A stretch of DNA of 64,000 nt from assembly GCF_963675985.1 (NCBI RefSeq), contig NZ_OY780957.1, positions 1,100,001 to 1,164,000 on the forward strand. Reading direction: 5' to 3'. The position numbers were made by a program, and so were the translations under genes. Numbering within the stretch: the stretch's first letter is position 1; each line of letters starts with the position of its first letter. The notes beneath the pieces were generated by a model. That model was not told the DNA's origin. It worked only from the letters and a program-made list of their open reading frames with translations, and ran no database searches. The stretch comes from an uncultured Roseibium sp. Lineage in GTDB: Bacteria > Pseudomonadota > Alphaproteobacteria > Rhizobiales > Stappiaceae. Shown piece by piece: positions 44,827 to 51,741 of the stretch.

Positions 44827-45222
44827 TCAAGCGTAGTAGCGGGTTTCCTCGTGTGCCGCACCGGACAGCGCCTCGCGCACCGCGCGGCGGATATCGGCAA
44901 GAGAAAACGGCTTGGTCACCACGTCGTGAACGAGTTCGTCGAGACCGTTCGCCCGCTCGCGCTGATCGGCAAAGCCCGTCATCAGGAGGATCGGCATATC
45001 CGGCCAGTCGCGCGCCGTATGCAGCGCCAGCGCAATCCCGTCCATGACCGGCATCTTGATATCCGACAGGAGCAGATCGAACTCCCCCTTCTCCCGGGTG
45101 AGGACTTCGACCGCCTCGCCACCGTCTTCAACGGCTTTCACATTATGGCCATCCAGTTCCAGAGCCCTTTTTACAAAGCTCCGGACGGCTTCGTCATCTT
45201 CCGTCAGAAGGACGCGAGCCAT
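44827..45222 (-). CDS. cpdR: CpdR-like single-domain response regulator
   Basis: A 131-residue receiver domain without an output domain. Acidic residues in LLTEDDEAVRSF, the phospho-Asp in LLLSDIKMPVMDG, Thr in LMTGFAD and Lys in VVTKPFSLADIRRAV are all present. In Caulobacter and rhizobia, CpdR when unphosphorylated places ClpXP at the pole and promotes CtrA and PdeA degradation. The C-terminus GAAHEETRYYA extends past the receiver fold. The ATG at 45222 follows GGAG; the GTG 6 bp upstream is closer to the hpt stop. It lies 2 bp after hpt, in the same operon. Confidence 0.82.
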   Translation of the reverse strand: MARVLLTEDDEAVRSFVKRALELDGHNVKAVEDGGEAVEVLTREKGEFDLLLSDIKMPVMDGIALALHTARDWPDMPILLMTGFADQRERANGLDELVHDVVTKPFSLADIRRAVREALSGAAHEETRYYA

Positions 45223-45224
45223 GG

Positions 45225-45785
45225 TCACTCTCCTCTGGTTTCACCGGCCGACATTTCATCGTCCGGAACGACATATCCGATAAACGGCAACTGCCGCCAC
45301 GCATGCCCCATATCCATGCCATAACCGACGACGAATTTGTCGGGACAGATAAACCCGACATAATCCGCGGAAATGGCGGCTTTGCGGTTTTCCGGCTTGT
45401 CCAGAAGCGCCGCGATCCGTACCGATCGGGCACCGCGCTTCGCAAGCCGCTCCTTGGCGAAGCTCAGGGTCCGTCCGGATTCCAGGATATCATCCACCAA
45501 TATTATATCCCGCCCGTTAACGTCGCTTTCCACATCCCGCAAAATACGAACTTCGGCCCCTTCCGTGCCGGCGCCGTAACTCGACAGGTGCATGAACTCC
45601 ATCTCCGGCGTCAGTCCCGCACGGTGCATCGCCCGGACAAGATCCGCGGCGAATATGAAACTTCCCTTCAGCACCGCCACCACCAGAAGGCGTTCCGGCC
45701 GCATATCCGCGATCTCTCTGGCAAGGGCATCGACCCTGGCGGCGATGGTGTCTTCGTCAAAGAGCGTGTTTATAGTGACAGTCAT
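45225..45785 (-). CDS. hpt: Hypoxanthine phosphoribosyltransferase
   Basis: A 186-residue purine salvage enzyme forming IMP or GMP from hypoxanthine or guanine and PRPP. The PRPP loop is DIILVDDILESGRTL. LLVVAVLKGSFIFAADLVR, FMHLSSYG and the base-binding DKFVVGYGMDMGHAWRQLPFIGYV are typical. Start at the ATG 45785, one base after the TAA of the MJ0042 gene; a TTG at 45794 is possible. It is the middle gene of an MJ0042-hpt-cpdR operon. Confidence 0.94.
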   Translation of the reverse strand: MTVTINTLFDEDTIAARVDALAREIADMRPERLLVVAVLKGSFIFAADLVRAMHRAGLTPEMEFMHLSSYGAGTEGAEVRILRDVESDVNGRDIILVDDILESGRTLSFAKERLAKRGARSVRIAALLDKPENRKAAISADYVGFICPDKFVVGYGMDMGHAWRQLPFIGYVVPDDEMSAGETRGE

Positions 45786-45786
45786 C

Positions 45787-46797
45787 TTACTCAAGTATTA
45801 CCTGTTTCCGGCCGCGGTCGATAAAGCGAACCATGATATCCGACGCGCCGTCCGGCGGGTTTGACAGGATGGTCCTGAACCGGGTTTCATCCAGTCCTTT
45901 TAACATGGTTGTCCGCGGTTCGACGGTCCAGGCATAAATTTCCTGCAGATCCGTCCCGCGGATCGACAGCCGGACGGCTGGAACCGGCGTCTGTTCCTCG
46001 CCGATGTTGCGGATCGTTCCTTCGACGACGAGAACCTGCTTGCCTTCGGCGACTTCCGAAAAAGTTCTGAGATCTCGGAATTCGAGACCCCGCAGGTTGA
46101 CTTCAAGGCCGACGAATTCGAACAGGCTCGCCAGATCCGGCGCATCCCGGACGATCTGATCGCGGATCAGAACCAGAAACGAGCATATCGCCAGCGCTCC
46201 AACAAAAAGGGCAATCCCTGCGATACGGCGGTAATTCCGCCGTGCAAGCCATTTCAGGGCGGGACCGATAACGCTCCGCTTGAACTTGTTCGGGTTGACG
46301 ATGATCTTCGGACGCTTGGCCAGCGTCTCGATATCGACGGGTTGCTGTGTCGGATCCTTGGCATCATCCTCCTCATCTTCGTCTTTCGGAAGGACGTTGC
46401 GCGGCTCGGGTTTCGGCTTGGGTTTGAGGTTGGCGGGCTCTTCCGCCTCGTCTTCGTCCTCGTCTTCCGGGGAAAACCCGCCGCCGGTGTCCCCTGTGTC
46501 GTCCCGGTCGATACTCCCGTTATCCTCATCTGAGTCTTCGTCGAGAGCGTCGGCCTCCGATCCCTTTTCTTCGGCCGCACGCTTTTCCTCGGCCTCGTCC
46601 GCCATCCAGTCGGCTTCGTCCGTATCATCGACGTCCGTCAGCGGCGATTCGGGGTTCAGCTCAAGATCATTGTCTCTCTTGGGACCGACAAACCAGCGGT
46701 TGCCACAGCGCGCGCATTTGACGCTGCGCCCTTCTTCGCCAAGAATCTCGGGCTTGATGTCGTAGGCAGTCTTGCAGTCGGGGCATTTGATCTTCAT
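45787..46797 (-). CDS. MJ0042-type zinc-ribbon protein with acidic linker and membrane anchor
   Basis: A 336-residue protein. The N-terminal zinc ribbon (KCPDCKTAYDI and VKCARCGNRWFV) is the MJ0042 motif. A strongly acidic, disordered region (about 45-160) and a basic segment precede one transmembrane helix (about 210-230, IAGIALFVGALAICSFLVLI). The C-terminal extracytoplasmic part (GTIRNIGEEQTPVPAVRLSI) resembles the DUF3426 beta domain. The family is often beside ftsE/ftsX in alphaproteobacteria, as here (divergent). Function unknown. The ATG at 46797 starts directly at the zinc ribbon. Confidence 0.85.
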   Translation of the reverse strand: MKIKCPDCKTAYDIKPEILGEEGRSVKCARCGNRWFVGPKRDNDLELNPESPLTDVDDTDEADWMADEAEEKRAAEEKGSEADALDEDSDEDNGSIDRDDTGDTGGGFSPEDEDEDEAEEPANLKPKPKPEPRNVLPKDEDEEDDAKDPTQQPVDIETLAKRPKIIVNPNKFKRSVIGPALKWLARRNYRRIAGIALFVGALAICSFLVLIRDQIVRDAPDLASLFEFVGLEVNLRGLEFRDLRTFSEVAEGKQVLVVEGTIRNIGEEQTPVPAVRLSIRGTDLQEIYAWTVEPRTTMLKGLDETRFRTILSNPPDGASDIMVRFIDRGRKQVILE

Positions 46798-46938
46798 TCG
46801 AGAAGACCCTTCGCCTTGCGTGTCATAAGGACTTTCAAGTGTAGCCGATCTGGTCGAAATTCCGGTACAAATTCCGGTCAGGCAACATATCCACACACTC
46901 CGACCTGGGGCTGTAGTTACAAATTAACGCTTAGCAGC

Positions 46939-47035
46939 GTTGGGCTAAAATCGTTCCTGAAAAGGAGAAAAGCGCAGGAAAGTGTGGCCCACTTTCGAAC
47001 ATTTTCGACTTATTCAGGGGCGATTTTGGCCCAAC
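46939..47035 (+). repeat. Arm A of the palindromic element: 23-bp stem with inner hairpin
   Basis: 46939-46961 pairs with 47013-47035 along all 23 positions in the + strand: 20 Watson-Crick and 3 G-T(U) pairs. The 51-nt loop contains GAAAGTG (46978-46984) and CACTTTC (46990-46996), a perfect 7-bp hairpin with loop TGGCC. Confidence 0.85.
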
Positions 47036-47044
47036 CCCGAAGGG

Positions 47045-47142
47045 GCCACAGGGAAAATGGGCCATTTCCGCGTCGTTCGTCGTCGAATATGCCCCGCATA
47101 TCCTCCTCCTCACTCCTAAAACTGGCCCATTTTCCCTGTGGC
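47045..47142 (+). repeat. Arm B of the palindromic element: perfect 20-bp stem with inner hairpin
   Basis: 47045-47064 (starts GCCACAGGG) is the exact reverse complement of 47123-47142. The 58-nt loop contains ATATGC (47087-47092) and GCATAT (47096-47101), a 6-bp hairpin with loop CCC, next to a CCTCCTCCTC tract. Confidence 0.88.
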
Positions 47143-47199
47143 GATGCCAACCGTTAATTTGTAACTACAGCCTTTCGTTTCTAAAGGACCTTTATATGT

Positions 47200-47215
47200 T
47201 TAATGAAGCGTTAAC
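47200..47215 (+). promoter_or_regulatory. CtrA-type box upstream of ftsE
   Basis: TTAATGAAGCGTTAAC matches TTAA-N7-TTAAC exactly. It is 39 bp before the ftsE GTG and 27 bp to the right of the palindromic element. CtrA controls several division genes in alphaproteobacteria, so the location is meaningful, although binding is inferred. Confidence 0.55.
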
Positions 47216-47254
47216 GGGACCGCGGTAGCGTTTGCCGGTTTCAGGAGGTAACGG

Positions 47255-47914
47255 GTGATCCGCTTTGAAAATGTCGGGCTGAGATATGGAATGGGGCCGG
47301 AAATCCTGCGGGATTTGACCTTTGAGATCGAACCTCAGTCGTTCCAGTTCCTGACCGGACCGTCCGGCGCTGGAAAAACCAGCTTGATCAGATTGCTTTT
47401 CATGTCCCTTCGGCCCACCCGCGGCCTGATCAAGGTTTTCAACAAGGATCTGTCGGTCATAGCGAAGCAGGAACTGCCGGAACTGCGCCGCAAGATCGGG
47501 GTCGTGTTTCAGGATTTCCGCCTGCTCGACCATCTGACCACTTACGAAAACGTCGCCTTGCCCCTGCGTGTGCTCGGCAAGGAAGAGTCCGAATACCGTG
47601 CGGATGTGATCGAACTTCTCAAATGGGTCGGCCTTGGCGACCGGATGCATGTGCTCCCGCCCGTTCTGTCAGGTGGGGAAAAACAGCGTGCCGCAATCGC
47701 CCGGGCTCTGATTACCCGGCCGGACATGCTCCTGGCGGACGAGCCGACCGGCAACGTCGATCCGCCTTTGGCGCGCAGACTGCTGCGCCTCTTTATCGAA
47801 CTGAACAAGCTCGGCACGTCCGTCGTGATTGCAACCCACGATATTGCCTTGTTGGAACAGGTGGACGCACGGCGTATGGTACTGGCGGATGGCCGTCTTT
47901 CCATATTCGATTAA
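47255..47914 (+). CDS. ftsE: Cell division ATP-binding protein FtsE
   Basis: A 219-residue ABC ATPase that, with FtsX, couples cytokinesis to peptidoglycan hydrolysis. Walker A is LTGPSGAGKTSLIRL, followed by VFQDFRLLDHLTTYENVALPLRV (Q-loop), signature VLSGGEKQRAAIARAL, Walker B MLLADEPTGNVD and switch His IATHD. The signature reads SGGEKQR instead of SGGEQQR. Start is the GTG at 47255, which has CAGGAGG upstream and gives the conserved N-terminus (M)IRFENVGLRYG. ftsX follows after 29 bp. Confidence 0.96.
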   Translation: MIRFENVGLRYGMGPEILRDLTFEIEPQSFQFLTGPSGAGKTSLIRLLFMSLRPTRGLIKVFNKDLSVIAKQELPELRRKIGVVFQDFRLLDHLTTYENVALPLRVLGKEESEYRADVIELLKWVGLGDRMHVLPPVLSGGEKQRAAIARALITRPDMLLADEPTGNVDPPLARRLLRLFIELNKLGTSVVIATHDIALLEQVDARRMVLADGRLSIFD

Positions 47915-47943
47915 CACGAGCTCCTGAATAGAGGCCTGCCGAG

Positions 47944-48978
47944 ATGGCCACGGTGAAAAAACAAACGGCGCGGAAAAAGATCCGGAACGCCGTCAAGGCG
48001 CCGCGCAAACCCCTGCGCCCGAAGCTGCCGCCCAAAAACACCGAAACCGGCGGCAGAGTTTCCGCCGCCGACCGGAAACTGCGGCCGGCAGCAGCGATCG
48101 TACCGCCGCAATCCGTCGCCGGGCGCGCGCTGACCCTGGTGGTTGCCATCATGAGTTTCCTCGCCTGCCTGACCGTCGGTGCGGTTTCCATCGTCTGGGA
48201 CGCCGCCGATGCATGGCAGAACGACCTGGTCCGCGAAGTCACCGTCCAGATCCGCCCGGCCGACGGTGTCGACATGATTCGGGAAATCGACAAGGCCGTC
48301 GCCCTTACCCAGGAATTCGCCGGTGTCGGCTCTGTCCGTGCCCTGTCGGACGATGAAACGAAGGCCCTGCTTCAACCCTGGCTCGGCGAAGGACTGGAGC
48401 TGGACAGCCTGCCGGTTCCGCGGCTCATCGAAATCACCGTAGACGACCCGTCCGCCCTCGATCTCAACCAGCTCCGCCAGGCCCTGGAGAGCCAGGTCGC
48501 GGGGGCAAGCCTCGACGATCATTCGGTCTGGACCTCGCGACTGTCAGCCATGGCGGGCGCCGTCGTTATTGCCGGTTTCGCGATCCTGGCGCTGGTCATG
48601 GCCTCCATGGTGCTGAGCGTGGTCTTCGCGACCCAGGCGGCCATGGCCGGCAACAAGGATGTCGTTTCCGTGCTCCACTTCGTCGGCGCGGAAGACAGCT
48701 TCATCGCGCGGGAGTTCCAGCGCCATTTTCTGCTTCTCGGCCTGAAGGGCGGGGTCACCGGAGGGGCGGCCGCATCGCTTTGCTTCATCATGCTCGACAT
48801 GTTCACCCGCGAAACCGCCGGGCAGGCGAGTTCCGACCAGCTGTCGGCTCTTTTCGGTTCCGTTTCGGTCAGCCTGCCGGGCTATCTCGGGGTCGTCGGA
48901 ATCGTCTTTCTGGTCGCCGTTCTGACCGCTCTCACATCCGGTCTGGCGGTCAAGGCCCATCTGGCGAAGGCGGATTGA
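47944..48978 (+). CDS. ftsX: Cell division protein FtsX
   Basis: A 344-residue permease-like partner of FtsE. A basic cytoplasmic N-terminus (about 50 residues, Lys/Arg/Pro-rich) is longer than in E. coli. Then come helix 1 (about 60-85), the periplasmic domain with VTVQIRPADGVDMIREIDKAV, and three C-terminal helices (about 200-225, 250-275 and 305-330) around VLHFVGAEDSFIAREFQRHFLLLGLKGG, the conserved cytoplasmic loop. The ATG at 47944 begins MATVKKQTARKK. Confidence 0.94.
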   Translation: MATVKKQTARKKIRNAVKAPRKPLRPKLPPKNTETGGRVSAADRKLRPAAAIVPPQSVAGRALTLVVAIMSFLACLTVGAVSIVWDAADAWQNDLVREVTVQIRPADGVDMIREIDKAVALTQEFAGVGSVRALSDDETKALLQPWLGEGLELDSLPVPRLIEITVDDPSALDLNQLRQALESQVAGASLDDHSVWTSRLSAMAGAVVIAGFAILALVMASMVLSVVFATQAAMAGNKDVVSVLHFVGAEDSFIAREFQRHFLLLGLKGGVTGGAAASLCFIMLDMFTRETAGQASSDQLSALFGSVSVSLPGYLGVVGIVFLVAVLTALTSGLAVKAHLAKAD

Positions 48979-49056
48979 GAAAATGGTCTTCAGCTTTTTC
49001 CCGAAAGTGACCTAATTTGCCCGCAAAAATGCCGAATCATCTATGATAATGCCGTT

Positions 49057-49791
49057 ATGAGCAGTATGCGGACTGCCGACGACGACAATCGGGCGGAAGC
49101 CTGCAGAGTCAGCGGCATGCAGACACAGGCCGAACCGTATACGGAAAGCGGCATTTCGACACCGGCCGGAAAGGCCCGCCGGCGCAGGAGAAGTTTACGC
49201 CTTGTCCTGCCGTTCCTGTGCATCCTCCTTCTGATAGTCACAACGGTTTCCTTCATCCGCTTTGCGGACACGGTGGCTTCGATTTCCATGCCAGACGATA
49301 GCAGGGCGGATGCCATCGTCGTTCTGACCGGGGGTACCGAGCGCGTCTCTCACGCGATCCGCCTGCTGGAGGAAAATCGCGCCGAACGCCTATTGATCTC
49401 GGGCGTGCACCCGGGAACGACCGTGGCGCAGATCTCCACCATGACCGGCAGCGATATGGCGCTGTTCGACTGCTGCGTCGACCTGGACCGGCTAGCGCTG
49501 AATACGGAAGGCAATGCCATCGAAACCGCAAACTGGGCGCACAAGCACGCGTTTTCATCGCTCCTGCTCGTGACCAGTGCCTATCACCTGCCCCGCGCCG
49601 AGGTGGAACTGCAGCGCGCCTTGCCGGATGTGCGTCTGATCCCCTATCCCGTGCAACCCTCCGGAATGGATCTGAAGTCGTGGTATCGCGAACCGGCGAC
49701 AATCCGGCTTCTCTTGCGCGAATATGTGAAGTATACCCTCGCAAGCTTTCGGATCCTCGGCCAGAACGCCCTGCGCTCGCTTCGCTCCTGA
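49057..49791 (+). CDS. YdcF/ElyC-type DUF218 protein
   Basis: A 244-residue membrane-anchored protein. A polar N-terminus with an Arg-rich patch (KARRRRRSLRL) precedes one helix (about 48-66) and the DUF218 domain. The domain has DAIVVLTGGTERVSHAIRLLEENRAERLLISG, TEGNAIETANWAHKHAF and LLVTSAYHLPRAEVELQRALP. E. coli ElyC and SanA affect envelope precursor or lipid carrier metabolism. The ATG at 49057 is the first plausible start, although an internal ATG at 49069 is possible. It follows ftsX after 78 bp in the same direction. Confidence 0.88.
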   Translation: MSSMRTADDDNRAEACRVSGMQTQAEPYTESGISTPAGKARRRRRSLRLVLPFLCILLLIVTTVSFIRFADTVASISMPDDSRADAIVVLTGGTERVSHAIRLLEENRAERLLISGVHPGTTVAQISTMTGSDMALFDCCVDLDRLALNTEGNAIETANWAHKHAFSSLLLVTSAYHLPRAEVELQRALPDVRLIPYPVQPSGMDLKSWYREPATIRLLLREYVKYTLASFRILGQNALRSLRS

Positions 49792-49836
49792 CGGAGGTGG
49801 CCGGCAGGGCCCGCGCTCTTCATTGCCCCAGGTGCC

Positions 49837-50619
49837 ATGCTTTTTCTGCGTTCCTCACTCTTCCAGATCCTGTTTTACACGGTCACCCTTGGCCTGATGG
49901 TCATCGGCTCCCCGGTGCTCCTGCTGCCGCGCAAGTGGGGCTGGTGGATCGTTCCGTTCTGGGCCAACCTCATGCTGCTTCTGCTGCGCCTGATCGTCGG
50001 CCTTAAGGTCGAGGTTCGCGGCAAAGAGAACATTCCCCGGGGCGGCTATATCGTTGCGTCCAAACACCAGTCGGCGTGGGAAACCTTCGCGCTGATTCCA
50101 CACGTGCCGAATGCGACCTATATCCTGAAGCGGGAACTGCGCTGGATTCCGATTTTCGGGTGGTATACCGCCAAATACCAGCAGATCCCGATCAACCGCG
50201 GCAAACGCGCAGCGGCCCTGGCGGCCATGGTCGAGGCCGCCAAGAAGACCATTGCCGACAAACGGCAAATCATGATCTTTCCCGAAGGAACAAGGCGCCC
50301 GGCGGGCGCGGAACCGCAGTTCAAGTTCGGCATCGCCCATCTTTACAAGGATCTGAACTGCCCGGTTCTGCCCGTCGCACTCAACGCCGGGCTCTACTGG
50401 CCGCGCGCGTCCTGGATCATCTATCCCGGAACGGTGCTGGTCGAATTTCTGCCGCCGATCGCACCGGGTCTTGGGCCCCGTGCCTTTCATAATACCCTCG
50501 TGGACACCATCGAAACCGCAACCACGCGGCTGTGTGAAGAAGCGCGAACCGCCGAGAACCCCACGCCTATGCTCTCCGTCTACGACCGGAACCGGAAGGC
50601 CGCGAACGCGGAAACATAG
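49837..50619 (+). CDS. plsC: 1-acyl-sn-glycerol-3-phosphate acyltransferase
   Basis: A 260-residue membrane acyltransferase making phosphatidic acid. An N-terminal helix precedes motif I IVASKHQSAWETFALI. This has the catalytic His but H-x4-E in place of the usual H-x4-D. Motif II region WIPIFGWYTAKYQQIPINR and motif III MIFPEGTRRPAG are intact. The ATG at 49837 gives MLFLRSSLFQI at the membrane segment. ftsE-ftsX-ydcF-plsC is one strand run, which would link division with envelope lipid synthesis. Confidence 0.92.
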   Translation: MLFLRSSLFQILFYTVTLGLMVIGSPVLLLPRKWGWWIVPFWANLMLLLLRLIVGLKVEVRGKENIPRGGYIVASKHQSAWETFALIPHVPNATYILKRELRWIPIFGWYTAKYQQIPINRGKRAAALAAMVEAAKKTIADKRQIMIFPEGTRRPAGAEPQFKFGIAHLYKDLNCPVLPVALNAGLYWPRASWIIYPGTVLVEFLPPIAPGLGPRAFHNTLVDTIETATTRLCEEARTAENPTPMLSVYDRNRKAANAET

Positions 50620-50717
50620 GATTGCGCTGAATCGTTTCGATTCCCATATGAAAGAACAAGCGGCGAACGTGCTCAATTGGCGTTTGTCAATGTTCCTCTT
50701 ATGTTCTAAGATGCAGC

Positions 50718-51095
50718 ATGTCTACGACGTCAGTTACCGGTTCCAACTCCTCTCCCGGCTTTTTAAGCGGGCTCGCCCAGGCGGAGCGCTATAGCTATTT
50801 CGCCGGCCGTAGCGGGCAGCGCTACATATTCACGAAAATGTCTGTCGCCGATCTTGAGGATTGCCGACAGGCCGTTGTGATCCTGCTTGCAAAACCGGAT
50901 CCGCAGTCGGGAAAAAGAAAGAGCGATTGTCCGGTCTGGCTCGGCGAGATCGACCGGCACGGCAAGCGTCACGGCCCGCGTCTCACCAAGGGCAGGTTGG
51001 CAAGGTCGGACGTATTCGTGCATCTCCTTGCGGAAAATGCCGGAATGCGCCGTTCGATCCTGAACGACCTGTCGTTTCCGGAAGAGGGTGAATAA
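50718..51095 (+). CDS. Hypothetical protein, 125 aa
   Basis: A soluble basic protein I do not recognise. After a Ser/Thr-rich start, the segment ERYSYFAGRSGQRYIFTKMSVADLEDCRQAVVILLAK looks like a compact alpha/beta fold, and the C-terminal part contains VWLGEIDRHGKRHGPRLT. No signal peptide or membrane helix. The start ATG at 50718 fits, but its ribosome-binding site is poor. It stands between plsC (98 bp) and the converging chaC (14 bp between stops). Confidence 0.62.
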   Translation: MSTTSVTGSNSSPGFLSGLAQAERYSYFAGRSGQRYIFTKMSVADLEDCRQAVVILLAKPDPQSGKRKSDCPVWLGEIDRHGKRHGPRLTKGRLARSDVFVHLLAENAGMRRSILNDLSFPEEGE

Positions 51096-51109
51096 GCGCC
51101 GGAACCAAG

Positions 51110-51628
51110 TCAGCCTTTTAACTGCTCAGCGAGCCAGCCGACGTTGTGATCTGCAATCCCCAGCTCTTCCAGGTGCGCCGCGGTGCTCAGAACGTAGTCC
51201 GGATTGCGACCGGATTTTCCGACTGCACCGGTAACGATGCCAAGCTGATCCGCCAGCGGCAAGGCACCGGCATATTGCGGATGCTTTCGGTCGACGACAT
51301 AGGTCAGCGCTTCAACCATTTCTCCACCGCCAAGAGAGATCTTGCGCCAGCTTTCCAGATAAACGCCGGTCACCTGTTCTCGCGCCCGCAGATAAGCGAT
51401 GGTCTCTTCCCGGTTGCCGCCGTGAACCCGAAACGCCATCCCACGGCAGGCCCCGCCGTGATCCAGGCCGAAGACAAGACCCGGATTCTCCTCGGTTCCC
51501 CGATGAACCCAGGAATAGACGCAAAGCGATCGATGGGCCCCGCGTAAGAGGGCCGGCCGCGCCATATCGTGGTCGAAGCCTGGATTCCACATCAAAGACC
51601 CATAGCCAAAGACCCAAAAATCGCTCAT
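51110..51628 (-). CDS. chaC: ChaC-type gamma-glutamylcyclotransferase
   Basis: A 172-residue enzyme of the ChaC family, which degrades glutathione to 5-oxoproline and Cys-Gly. The GGCT signature VFGYGSLMWNPGF stands at residue 5. LRGAHRSLCVYSWVHRGTEENPGLVFGLDHGG and the catalytic Glu region (RAREQVTGVYLESW) match the family, as do the C-terminal GKSGRNPDYVLSTAAHLEELGI residues. The ATG at 51628 is the family start. It is divergent from the DUF2125 gene. Confidence 0.92.
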   Translation of the reverse strand: MSDFWVFGYGSLMWNPGFDHDMARPALLRGAHRSLCVYSWVHRGTEENPGLVFGLDHGGACRGMAFRVHGGNREETIAYLRAREQVTGVYLESWRKISLGGGEMVEALTYVVDRKHPQYAGALPLADQLGIVTGAVGKSGRNPDYVLSTAAHLEELGIADHNVGWLAEQLKG

Positions 51629-51741
51629 ATCCGTCCGTTAAATGGTCATTGTTGCCGCTCACATAACAATGGCCGGCGGCCCGTGCAACGGGTGGCACCC
51701 AGCCGCGGCCGATTTTTGAAGCAGGATCGCAGGAGACCGCC

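Larger units (their letters stand above)
46909..47172. mobile_element. 264-bp palindromic element with perfect 21-bp terminal inverted repeats (MITE-like)
   Basis: The ends (46909-46929 and 47152-47172) are perfect 21-bp inverted repeats beginning GGCTGTAGTTAC. Inside are arm A (46939-47035, 97 nt) and arm B (47045-47142, 98 nt). Single-stranded linkers of exactly 9 nt separate end and arm A (46930-46938), the two arms (47036-47044), and arm B and the other end (47143-47151). No transposase and no long ORF is encoded, and I see no clear target duplication. Size, ends and intergenic position fit a MITE or a palindromic intergenic repeat of the RIME/Bru-RS kind. Only one copy is in the window, so mobility is not shown. 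Confidence 0.7.
46798..47254. promoter_or_regulatory. Divergent spacer MJ0042 gene / ftsE, carrying an inserted element
   Basis: This 457-bp spacer contains the 264-bp palindromic element (46909-47172). That leaves 111 bp on the MJ0042 side and 82 bp on the ftsE side for promoters. The ftsE side has a CtrA-type box (47200-47215) and the ribosome-binding site CAGGAGG (47240-47246). No ORF is credible. Confidence 0.6.

Noticed and set aside
46961..46980. Shine-Dalgarno-like AAGGAGAAAA inside the palindromic element
   Set aside because: No start codon with a following frame of useful length lies behind it; it falls in the loop of arm A.
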